DNA of 17,979 nt, from positions 1-17,979 of the forward strand of contig CAYZAY010000047.1 of assembly GCA_964476515.1 (NCBI GenBank), written 5' to 3'. Below, in pieces: positions 7,112 to 13,407 of the stretch. The notes under the pieces are model-generated. The model ran no database searches, had not been told where the DNA came from, and saw only the letters and a list, made by a program, of their open reading frames with translations. This DNA comes from JASMHC01 sp964476515 (lineage in GTDB: Bacteria; Pseudomonadota; Alphaproteobacteria; Rhodobacterales; Rhodobacteraceae). The stretch's first letter is position 1, and each line of letters begins with the position of its first letter. The translations under genes and the position numbers were made by a program.

Positions 7112-7383
7112 TGAGCCTCCCCATCTGAACTGGTCCAGCGCTATGTTTAGAGAACGGAGGACCGAGAATGGCGAACAAGCGACCGAAGCCGGAAGAGATT
7201 GTCTCGAAGTTACGGCAAGTTGAGGTGTTGATGGGGCAAGGTATGTCCCGTCTGGATGCGATCAGACAGATCGGAGTTGTTGAACAAACCTATTACCGCT
7301 GGCGCAAGCAGTATGGTGGAATGGGTATAGATCAATTGAAGGAACTGAAGCGGCTCCAGAAGGAGAATGAACAGCTCAGAAGG
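7112..7383 (+). mobile_element. Truncated IS3-family insertion sequence (left part only)
   Basis: The left edge is placed at TGAGCCTCCCC (7112), where the tctA frame is interrupted. A TG start is normal for IS3-family ends. A second possible edge is the TGAACTG at 7107, which is repeated at 7126. A short leader with GGAGG precedes orfA. Homology stops around 7383 inside orfA, so the rest of orfA, all of orfB (the DDE catalytic protein) and the right terminus are missing. The element is therefore immobile, and its truncated side is fused to the remains of an integrated element. Confidence 0.75.
7168..7383 (+). pseudogene. Truncated IS3-family transposase OrfA (helix-turn-helix)
   Basis: The first ~72 residues match IS3-family OrfA proteins of the IS2/IS407 type. 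They start MANKRPKPEEIVSKLRQ, carry the helix-turn-helix region around residues 27-47 (SRLDAIRQIGVVEQTYYRW) and begin the leucine-zipper coil QLKELKRLQKENEQLRR. Normal OrfA continues into AVSDLTLEK for about 15-20 more residues and then frameshifts into OrfB. Here the sequence changes to unrelated codons at about 7383 and stops at 7434 after a junction-encoded tail. GGAGG lies 11 bases before the ATG. It is non-functional without OrfB. Confidence 0.8.
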
Positions 7384-7730
7384 TGTCCGGGCTTACACCC
7401 GCGAGGAAAATCGGTGGGGGATGGCCGCCATTGACCATCGCCATATGGCATCACGCTTTGCATTACCGTTGGATAGCCCTCCTTCCTCAAAACCTCATCG
7501 CAATCATCGGCTAAGGTTTCGATATAGGGCCAAAAGTCTTCACCAATAGTCTCTTTGGCTGCTGCGTGCGCCTCTGCCAAGGTATTAATCTGTGCGCTCC
7601 GGGTCACACGCTTGCCTATACTGTCGCTGGCAGAGTTCTTTTCCTGCCATTGCAGCCCTGTGTTGCTGCCATCCTTTGTCGCAGTTGTCGCAGTTGTCGC
7701 AGGGGTATCTCCGTCAATTTTGCTTTTCAT
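7383..7730 (-). pseudogene. Truncated small hypothetical gene coupled to the integrase
   Basis: I do not recognise this protein. Its ATG overlaps the integrase stop by four bases (ATGA), a sign of genuine translational coupling. About 116 native residues remain. The N-terminus is Thr/Ala-rich, partly encoded by three 9-bp repeats, followed by a mixed helical region including TLAEAHAAAKETIGEDFWP and a segment ending QWRPSPTDFPRG. The reading frame continues through the IS junction to 7332 only by chance, adding about 16 residues antisense to orfA. The natural C-terminus was probably lost when the element was truncated. It is likely cargo of, or an accessory to, the integrative element. Confidence 0.5.
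7676..7702 (-). repeat. Three tandem copies of a 9-bp repeat
   Basis: TTGTCGCAG is repeated three times exactly on the plus strand. It lies inside the small integrase-coupled gene near its start, in a multiple of three bases, and encodes a Thr/Ala run (ATTATTAT) in the minus-strand frame. Length changes by slippage would stay in frame. Confidence 0.85.
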
Positions 7731-8923
7731 TTGCGCACCCCCGCAAGCTTTACCACGTGCCCAGCGCCGCCGGTTACGTGGTCGGCCCAGCGTTCAATCA
7801 GCGCCCGCCGTTGTTCCAGAAAGTCGGTGCGCCTGTAGGCGCGCACCACACTACCATCCACGACATGCGCAAGCATCGCTTCCGCGACTTCGTGCGGGGC
7901 GTCCGTCGCTTCTGCTAGCCATGTGCGCAGAGACGTGCGAAAGCCGTGGGGGCGGGTTTCCAGCCCCCGCCGTTCCATATGCCGAGAAAGCGTCATGTCG
8001 CTTATCACGCCGCCTTTGCTATTCGGGAACAGGTATCCATTGCGCGCGTGCGGTTTAGCAAGATCGATGATCCGCAGGGCTTCATCGGAAAGCGGCACGC
8101 GGAAGTCTTCGGTCGCGCCTTTGCGGCCCTTCATGTCTTGCGCCGGAATGGTCCACGCATCCCCGTTGATATGATCCAGCCGAAGTTTGCGCAGTGAGCC
8201 AGAGCGAACGCCGGTCAGGATTAAAAGCCGCAAAGCCAAATGCGTCGGGGTAGGTTCTTCAAGGGTGGCATAGAAGGTCGGCACGTCCTCCCAAGCCATG
8301 GCTGGAATGTTTTTCGCAACATGACGCGACTTGCCCAAAAGCGCCTTTGCCTTTTCGGTCGCTTGCAGGTCAACATCAAGGCCCAGCGCCGCGGCGTGCT
8401 TAATCACGATTGAAAGCCGGTTCATGGCCTTACGTGCCGTGTCAGCCTTTGTGTGCCAGATGGGGGCAAGGGTGTCGCGAATGTCGCGTTGGTCGAGGTC
8501 AGTCACCGGCACTTTGCCAAGCTTCGGTAAAACGTGAAGGGTCAGGGGTGAAAGCCATCGCCCAGCCGTGCCATCGCCTTTCAATTCGGCTTTGCGGGCT
8601 TCGAATGCGTCAGCGGTTAAGACTGCCAGCGAGATATCTTCGCGCCGTGCGGCACGTTCTTCGGCTGCTCGCTCTTTTACGGGGTCGCGGCTAGCAGCTG
8701 CCACACTGCGCCAGCGCTCAGCTATCTTTCGGGCGTCTGCCAGCCCAAGCGATGGAAACCCGCCCAAGCCCATTTCTCGCCGCCTGCCGTGAACCGTAAC
8801 GCGCAAAACCCATTGCGCACCGCCATCAGCGCGCTTGACAAACCACAGTCCAGCGCCGTCGCAGTGTTTGCCCACAGGGGCAGATTTGATAAATGATGCC
8901 GAAAGCCTGTTTTTAGCCCGCAT
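7727..8923 (-). CDS. int: P4-type tyrosine recombinase (integrase)
   Basis: This 398-residue site-specific recombinase integrates or excises a mobile island. The N-terminal region (about 1-95) is the DUF4102-type arm-binding domain, with GLWFVKRADGGAQWVLR and MGLGGFPSLGLADAR. A SAM-like core-binding domain spans about 100-190, and the catalytic domain follows. The catalytic set is complete: Arg240 (TGVRSGSLRKLR), His326 and Arg329 (HGFR), His353 and Tyr363 (RAYRR). AGGGGG precedes the ATG. P4-type integrases usually target tRNA 3' ends, and a tRNA-end-like sequence lies about 140 bases upstream. The enzyme looks intact although the element around it is mostly gone. Confidence 0.93.
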   Translation of the reverse strand: MRAKNRLSASFIKSAPVGKHCDGAGLWFVKRADGGAQWVLRVTVHGRRREMGLGGFPSLGLADARKIAERWRSVAAASRDPVKERAAEERAARREDISLAVLTADAFEARKAELKGDGTAGRWLSPLTLHVLPKLGKVPVTDLDQRDIRDTLAPIWHTKADTARKAMNRLSIVIKHAAALGLDVDLQATEKAKALLGKSRHVAKNIPAMAWEDVPTFYATLEEPTPTHLALRLLILTGVRSGSLRKLRLDHINGDAWTIPAQDMKGRKGATEDFRVPLSDEALRIIDLAKPHARNGYLFPNSKGGVISDMTLSRHMERRGLETRPHGFRTSLRTWLAEATDAPHEVAEAMLAHVVDGSVVRAYRRTDFLEQRRALIERWADHVTGGAGHVVKLAGVRK

Positions 8924-9003
8924 TTACGTCCCCCTAAATATCCCCCTTAAGGTAGTGGATACCCCCGGACAGATCAAGACGACTTAGGGCACCAATCGCC
9001 ATG

Positions 9004-9009
9004 ATTATA
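9004..9009 (-). promoter_or_regulatory. Possible -10 box of the integrase promoter
   Basis: A perfect TATAAT reads on the minus strand about 80 bases before the integrase ATG, in an AT-rich stretch between the gene and the candidate att site. No good -35 hexamer is seen 16-18 bases further upstream, so the call is weak. Confidence 0.3.
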
Positions 9010-9060
9010 AAGGGGATACAATCATTATTGGACACATTAAAACAATTAAAAACAATGGGT

Positions 9061-9081
9061 TGGTGCCGCCCCCGGGCACCA
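9061..9081 (+). other. Candidate attachment site: tRNA 3'-end-like sequence with dyad
   Basis: GCCGCCCCCGGGCACCA at 9065-9081 looks like the last acceptor/T-stem bases of a tRNA that ends in encoded CCA. No T-loop (TTCGA) precedes it, so only a tRNA tail is present, as expected at one end of an island inserted in a tRNA gene. The same bases form a 7-bp palindrome (TGGTGCC / GGCACCA). It lies upstream of the integrase start. No second copy exists in the window, consistent with loss of the other end of the island. A simple hairpin unrelated to tRNA cannot be excluded. Confidence 0.4.
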
Positions 9082-9140
9082 CTTCCTCCTAGATAAATTG
9101 TTGAAGTGGCTCGGACTTTCGCTTGGCCGCTTATGCCGCG

Positions 9141-9983
9141 CTAGTTAGACAATTTCGCCAATAGCCAATCGCAAAAATCAACAGCGGTTGGATCGGTTTC
9201 ATTGGCCCATAGAAAAAATCCTTCTTGCGATGGGATCGACATGGGGTGCGCGCGCTCAAGCTCGCCCGAGCGTAGGGCATGTGACGCCAAGAGTTCGCTT
9301 ACCAAGGCGACGCCGTTTCCGTTTGCTGCCAATTGTAGCGCGACGCCGAACGAATCCGCGAAAAGGGTCGGTTTTGGTGTGTGGCAAACCAATTCGTTCC
9401 ATGAGCTCCATCCGCTTGACGTGCCGACGGTTTCAATGAGTGGCAAAGTCGCAAAGTCGCCGGACAATTTAGGTGACTTCAACGCGATCAACCGGTTTGG
9501 TGTCAGAAGCCTCGCGTTTTTGCCAACCTGTTTTTCTGACCCGAAACGGATTTCAACGTCCGCGCGTGCTTGGTGGTATTCGTCTGACCAAATCGTGCTT
9601 TGAAAGCGAAGACGAACCGATGGGTTCAACGCGGAAAATTCGGCCAAGTTGGGCGAAATGATCCACTGAATAACGCTAACTGAAGCCGCGATGTTTAGTT
9701 GATTTTTGATGGTTCCAGCGTCAAATAGTTCAGTCGCCGCAGTCAGTTGTGCCAACGCCGCATCGACTTGGGGAAGAAGCCGTCGTCCGTCGTCAGTTAG
9801 CGACAATCCACGCGCGTGACGTGTGAAAAGAGAGACGCGCAACCGAGTCTCCAAAGATTTGATATGCTGACTGACGGCAGATTGGGTCATGCCTATTTCG
9901 TTCGCCGCAGCCGTAAAACTTAGATATCTGGCAGCAGCTTCGAAGGCGCGAAACCATGTCAAAGGGGGAAGTGATTTGGCCAT
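9141..9983 (-). CDS. LysR-family transcriptional regulator (GcvA-like)
   Basis: This 280-residue regulator has the N-terminal winged helix-turn-helix at about 8-66. The recognition region is FTAAANEIGMTQSAVSQHIKS, followed by LETRLRVSLFTR and GLSLTDDGRRLL. The remainder is a periplasmic-binding-protein-like effector domain. The sequence style resembles the GcvA/AmpR branch. It is divergent from the five-gene oxidative operon, with 107 bases between start codons and a T-N11-A palindrome in that gap. The standard LysR arrangement implies that it controls the operon in response to a pathway substrate or intermediate. The effector is unknown. Confidence 0.92.
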   Translation of the reverse strand: MAKSLPPLTWFRAFEAAARYLSFTAAANEIGMTQSAVSQHIKSLETRLRVSLFTRHARGLSLTDDGRRLLPQVDAALAQLTAATELFDAGTIKNQLNIAASVSVIQWIISPNLAEFSALNPSVRLRFQSTIWSDEYHQARADVEIRFGSEKQVGKNARLLTPNRLIALKSPKLSGDFATLPLIETVGTSSGWSSWNELVCHTPKPTLFADSFGVALQLAANGNGVALVSELLASHALRSGELERAHPMSIPSQEGFFLWANETDPTAVDFCDWLLAKLSN

Positions 9984-9997
9984 TGGTCAATCTGATC

Positions 9998-10012
9998 ATT
10001 AGTATTTCTAAT
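9998..10012. promoter_or_regulatory. Candidate LysR operator (T-N11-A palindrome)
   Basis: ATTAGtatttCTAAT is a perfect 5-bp inverted repeat with a five-base spacer, and T9999 to A10011 fits the T-N11-A consensus of LysR-type regulators. It lies 15 bases upstream of the lysR ATG and 78 bases upstream of the divergent operon's first ATG, a placement that would also let the regulator repress its own gene. Confidence 0.65.
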
Positions 10013-10090
10013 ACCTGAGCACATAATTCCTTTGTTTGTCAAAATCACCCCTTAGTTGGATATTGGTCCGGCGACGAACAGGAGAACGAA

Positions 10091-10690
10091 ATGACGCCCG
10101 AAATTCGGAAAATTGTGACCTATGATGAGGAAGTTTTCATCGAAGGTTTCCGCAAGGCCGCGGAACCTTGGCGGATGTTTGCTGTTGCTGCAGTGGTTAA
10201 GAACCCTTGGGCAGGTCGATATGTCGAAAACCTAAAGCCTGAAATTCAAGCTTACGGTCCGATCCTGGGCGAGATGATGACCGCGCGTATGATTGAATTG
10301 GCAGGAAGTGGTGACGCCATTGAAGCCTACGGAAAAGCAGCGGTCGTGGGTCTAAACGGTGAGGTCGAACATGCCTCGGGGCTGATCCACACGTTGCGCT
10401 TTGGGAACTATTACCGCGAAGCGGTTGGGGCAAAATCTTATCTGGCCTTTACCAATACAAGGGGCGCCGCAAATGCTCCGATTATGGTGCCTTTGATGGA
10501 TAAGAACGACGCGGGCAGGCGGTCTCATTATCTGACCATTCAGTTCGCGATTTCGGATGCGCCACGCGATGACGAAATTGTCGTTGTTCTAGGTGCCGCC
10601 ACAAGTGGCCGACCGCATCACCGGATTGGTGATCGTTATCAGGATTTGAAGGATCTGGGACATGACGTGGACAATCCGGCCGCGGTCTAA
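10091..10690 (+). CDS. AA_synth / DUF1185 family protein
   Basis: The 199-residue protein belongs to the AA_synth (PF06684, formerly DUF1185) family. It has AAVVKNPWAGRY near the start, GPILGEMM, GKAAVVGLNGEVEHASGLIHTL, the ANAPIMVPLMDK block and a late VVVLGAATSGRPHHRIGDR segment. From the literature, structures of this family show a chorismate-mutase-like trimeric fold and an amino-acid-metabolism role was proposed, but the reaction is not established. It is the first gene of the LysR-controlled operon, with AGGAG six bases before the ATG. By analogy with RutC, another small chorismate-mutase-fold protein, it may process an unstable nitrogenous intermediate; this is speculation from context. 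Confidence 0.85.
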   Translation: MTPEIRKIVTYDEEVFIEGFRKAAEPWRMFAVAAVVKNPWAGRYVENLKPEIQAYGPILGEMMTARMIELAGSGDAIEAYGKAAVVGLNGEVEHASGLIHTLRFGNYYREAVGAKSYLAFTNTRGAANAPIMVPLMDKNDAGRRSHYLTIQFAISDAPRDDEIVVVLGAATSGRPHHRIGDRYQDLKDLGHDVDNPAAV

Positions 10691-11441
10691 TTACGCAGGT
10701 CTTACAGCGATAATCCAAGGCGAAGGACCGTTGATCGTACTGGTCCACGGTGTCGGACTACGATCCGAGGCGTGGAACTGTCAGATTGACGCTCTTTCGC
10801 GTCACTATCGGGTCATGGCTTTCGACATGCCCGGGCACGGCGAAAGCCCGTTGCCTTCAAGCCAATTGAAACTGTCGGATTATACAAAAGCCATAGCTGC
10901 AACCATTTCTGAACCGGCGATGATCGTCGGGCATTCGATGGGCGGCATGATTGCCCTTGATCTGGCCCATCAGTACCCAGAAAAAGTTCGGGGCGTTGCG
11001 GCGCTCAATGCTATATTTGAGCGGACGCCGGAAGCGATGAATGCTGTTCAAACGCGGGCGGCGGGTCTTGATTGTGTTTCGGTTAGCGATCCGGCCCAGA
11101 CGCTGAACCGGTGGTTTGGAAATGAACCTTCACCCGAACGTGCCGCGTGTTGTGACTGGCTAACGGGCGTTTCCCCTTTGGGGTACAAAATGGCCTACAC
11201 AGCGTTTGCCCACAACGATGGCCCCACGCGAAGCTCTCTGGCTGCGCTTTCCTGTCCTGCGTTGTTTATGACTGGCAGTGAAGAACCCAATTCAACCCCC
11301 GAAATGTCCAAGGCGATGGCGCAACTTGCGCAAAACGGATCGGCTGAAATCGTCAGCGGGGCTGCGCATATGATGCCGATGACGCATGTGAGCGAAGTGA
11401 ACGCGGCCCTTTTGGACTTTGCCCGTGAGGTCTGGCGATGA
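10662..11441 (+). CDS. Alpha/beta-hydrolase
   Basis: This 259-residue cytoplasmic hydrolase has the oxyanion motif HGVGLRSEAW (His29-Gly30), DMPGHGES (56-62), the nucleophile elbow GHSMGG with Ser92, and a catalytic His at about 236 (SGAAHMMP). The usual acidic residue after strand 7 appears as Glu-Glu (TGSEEPN, 207-208) rather than the common Asp. The N-terminus overlaps the preceding gene by 29 bases, and AAGGA lies about nine bases before the ATG. It resembles the RutD/3-oxoadipate enol-lactonase group in size and cap-domain length. In the operon it would hydrolyse the product of the monooxygenase, such as an amide, ester or enol-lactone. The substrate cannot be read from the sequence. Confidence 0.9.
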   Translation: MTWTIRPRSNYAGLTAIIQGEGPLIVLVHGVGLRSEAWNCQIDALSRHYRVMAFDMPGHGESPLPSSQLKLSDYTKAIAATISEPAMIVGHSMGGMIALDLAHQYPEKVRGVAALNAIFERTPEAMNAVQTRAAGLDCVSVSDPAQTLNRWFGNEPSPERAACCDWLTGVSPLGYKMAYTAFAHNDGPTRSSLAALSCPALFMTGSEEPNSTPEMSKAMAQLAQNGSAEIVSGAAHMMPMTHVSEVNAALLDFAREVWR

Positions 11442-12361
11442 CTGTGCTTGACCCCCGCGAATTGCGCAATGCTTTTGGAAGCTTCATGACAGGTGTAACC
11501 GTTGTGACGACACGTGACGCCAATGACCAACTTGTCGGGTTTACCGCCAACTCTTTTTCGTCGGTGTCCTTGGACCCGCCGATGCTGTTGGTCTGCCCTG
11601 GTAAGTTTCTGTCATCATATGACGCGTTTGAAACATCCAAGCACTTTGCTGTAAGCGTTCTGGCCGAGGGGCAAGAAGCGGTGTCCAATACATTCGCCGG
11701 TTTTAAGGGCGATCGATTCGCGCAAGTTGCCCACACTTTGGATCAAAACGGATTAGCCACGATTGATGGTGCCGTTGCCCATTTTTGTTGCGAAACACGA
11801 CAGGTGCTGACAGCAGGTGATCACTGTGTCCTTATTGGCGAAGTCTATGATTTTTCACACGCTTGCGGGGCAGGTCTTGGCTATGCGGGCGGGCAATACT
11901 TTAGCCTCGGGCTTGAGCGCGCGGCGTTGGAAAATACAAGCGGCAGTGCTCTTTGCGGTGCGATCATCGAAAGGGGTGGCGCTGTTCTGATGGAAAGAAC
12001 CCCGAAAGGCTTCAGGCCGCCTCAGGTAAAGCGAGACGACCGCGGTCAGTTGCGCGAAGAGCTGATGGAATATCTAGCCCATCGCGGTATCAAACTGCAG
12101 CTTGGTCCTGTCTACTCAGTTTTTGATGACGCGACATCCAAAGTCCACAGCGTTTACTATTTGGGTAGTGCGACGTCTGACGATGGCAATGCTGGGCTGG
12201 TTACGGTTCCAATCTCCGATCTGCCGTCTCTGTCTTACGTCTCGGCCCCGGTTGCCGACATGATGACGCGCTACTCGCTGGAAGCACAGGCGCAAGACTT
12301 CTCTCTCTACATCGGTGATGCGCTTCGTGGTGACATTCACTCAATTTCTGAAAGGTCCTAG
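11438..12361 (+). CDS. Flavin reductase with C-terminal Nudix-like extension
   Basis: Residues 1-160 form an HpaC/RutF-type flavin reductase: LRNAFGSFMTGVTVVTT, FTANSFSSVSLDPPMLLVC and the late GDH motif (128-130) with IGEV. It should supply reduced flavin to the neighbouring monooxygenase. The family is normally about 160-190 residues; this protein has 307. The extra residues 168-296 look like a degenerate Nudix fold: CGAIIERGGAVLMERTPKGF, then REELMEYLAHRG at 206-217 in place of the Nudix box (only part of REUXEEXGU is kept), then VHSVYYLG. The ATG overlaps the hydrolase stop by four bases. The reductase assignment is firm. The Nudix relation and any regulatory or substrate-binding role are inference. 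Confidence 0.9.
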   Translation: MTVLDPRELRNAFGSFMTGVTVVTTRDANDQLVGFTANSFSSVSLDPPMLLVCPGKFLSSYDAFETSKHFAVSVLAEGQEAVSNTFAGFKGDRFAQVAHTLDQNGLATIDGAVAHFCCETRQVLTAGDHCVLIGEVYDFSHACGAGLGYAGGQYFSLGLERAALENTSGSALCGAIIERGGAVLMERTPKGFRPPQVKRDDRGQLREELMEYLAHRGIKLQLGPVYSVFDDATSKVHSVYYLGSATSDDGNAGLVTVPISDLPSLSYVSAPVADMMTRYSLEAQAQDFSLYIGDALRGDIHSISERS

Positions 12362-12364
12362 ACT

Positions 12365-13399
12365 ATGGAATTTTCTCTTTTCGCGCATATGGAACGGCTG
12401 ACGCCCGAATATACCCACGCGCAATTGAGCGATGAACTAATCGAGCTATGCAAGATGGCCGATGATGGCGGAATGCGCGCCGTTTGGACGGGTGAGCATC
12501 ACGGCATGGATTTTACCATTACGCCCAATCCGCTGTTGTCTTTGGTCAATATCGCGAACCACACCAAGAACTTACGGTTGGGAACTGGAACTGTAATCGC
12601 GCCGTTCTGGCATCCGATCAAACTAGCTGGTGAAGCCGCGTCTGCCGATTTGATTACCGGTGGAAGGATCGAGCTGGGCATTGCGCGCGGTGCGTATTCC
12701 TACGAATACGAAAGACTGATGCCCGGAATGGACGCTTGGGAAGCGGGGCAACGCATGCGGGAAATGGCGCCTTTGATCCCGAAGATTTGGGCTGGCGATT
12801 GTGCGCATGAAGGCGAATTCTTTAGCTTTCCCGCCACGACGTCTGCGCCAAAGCCAGTTCAAGACGGCGGTCCCCCCATCTGGATTGCGGCGCGCGACCC
12901 AAACAGTCATGAATTTGGTGTCCACAACGGCTTTAACATTCAGGTCACGCCACTTTGGCAAGGCATTGAAGAGATCGAAAGCCTGATGCAGCGCTTTAAT
13001 GACGCCTGCGAAAGTTATTGTGGACCACGCCCCAAGATCATGCTGTTGCACCACACCTATGTCGGCTCGGACGAGGCCGACGTTGCACAGGCAGCACAGG
13101 AACTGTCGAAGTTTTATTGCTACTTTGGTGCTTGGTTCCAGAATAAACGCCCCGTAAAACAGGGTCTTATTGAACCGCTGACAGACGAAGATATGGCTGC
13201 CAACAAAATGATGGCGCCGGAAAACCTGCATCGGGACCTAACAATCGGAACCACTCAGGATGTTATTGACCAGATCAAACGTTATGAGGATCTGGGCTAT
13301 GACGAGTATTCGTTTTGGATCGACAGTGGTATGAACTTTGAGCGCAAGAAGGCGTCGCTTAGCCGTTTTATCAACGATGTTATGCCGGCATTCCAGTGA
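12365..13399 (+). CDS. LuxA-like flavin-dependent monooxygenase (LLM class)
   Basis: This 344-residue member of the bacterial luciferase superfamily would use reduced FMN and oxygen. It resembles LuxA more than RutA: WTGEHHGMDF (41-50, His46 aligning with the catalytic luciferase His), LGTGTVIAPFWHPIKLAGE, RIELGIARGAYSYEYERLMPGMD, and a C-terminus ending in INDVMPAFQ. The reactive-thiol Cys of LuxA is Ala here (IARG). No LuxB-like partner lies beside it, so it is probably a homodimeric monooxygenase rather than a light emitter. It starts three bases after the reductase stop and is directly followed by an aldehyde dehydrogenase. Together these suggest oxygenation of a small substrate giving an aldehyde. 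The substrate is unknown. Confidence 0.92.
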   Translation: MEFSLFAHMERLTPEYTHAQLSDELIELCKMADDGGMRAVWTGEHHGMDFTITPNPLLSLVNIANHTKNLRLGTGTVIAPFWHPIKLAGEAASADLITGGRIELGIARGAYSYEYERLMPGMDAWEAGQRMREMAPLIPKIWAGDCAHEGEFFSFPATTSAPKPVQDGGPPIWIAARDPNSHEFGVHNGFNIQVTPLWQGIEEIESLMQRFNDACESYCGPRPKIMLLHHTYVGSDEADVAQAAQELSKFYCYFGAWFQNKRPVKQGLIEPLTDEDMAANKMMAPENLHRDLTIGTTQDVIDQIKRYEDLGYDEYSFWIDSGMNFERKKASLSRFINDVMPAFQ

Positions 13400-13407
13400 G
13401 GCACGAA

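Noticed and set aside
7383..7420. Continuation of orfA by a simple four-base frameshift (AVSGLT-like reading)
   Set aside because: A few residues resemble the OrfA block AVSDLT, but the likeness stops after about six residues, so a true break in homology is more likely.
7676..7702. CRISPR or other array
   Set aside because: There are only three abutting 9-bp copies without spacers, inside a coding frame: a simple tandem repeat.
7555..8058. 167-codon plus-strand frame over the integrase 3' end
   Set aside because: It has a Cys/Arg/Ala-rich composition typical of antisense frames and lies opposite the integrase catalytic domain.
12623..13231. 202-codon minus-strand frame within the monooxygenase gene
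   Set aside because: It is opposite a strongly conserved luciferase-family gene, with no domain of its own.
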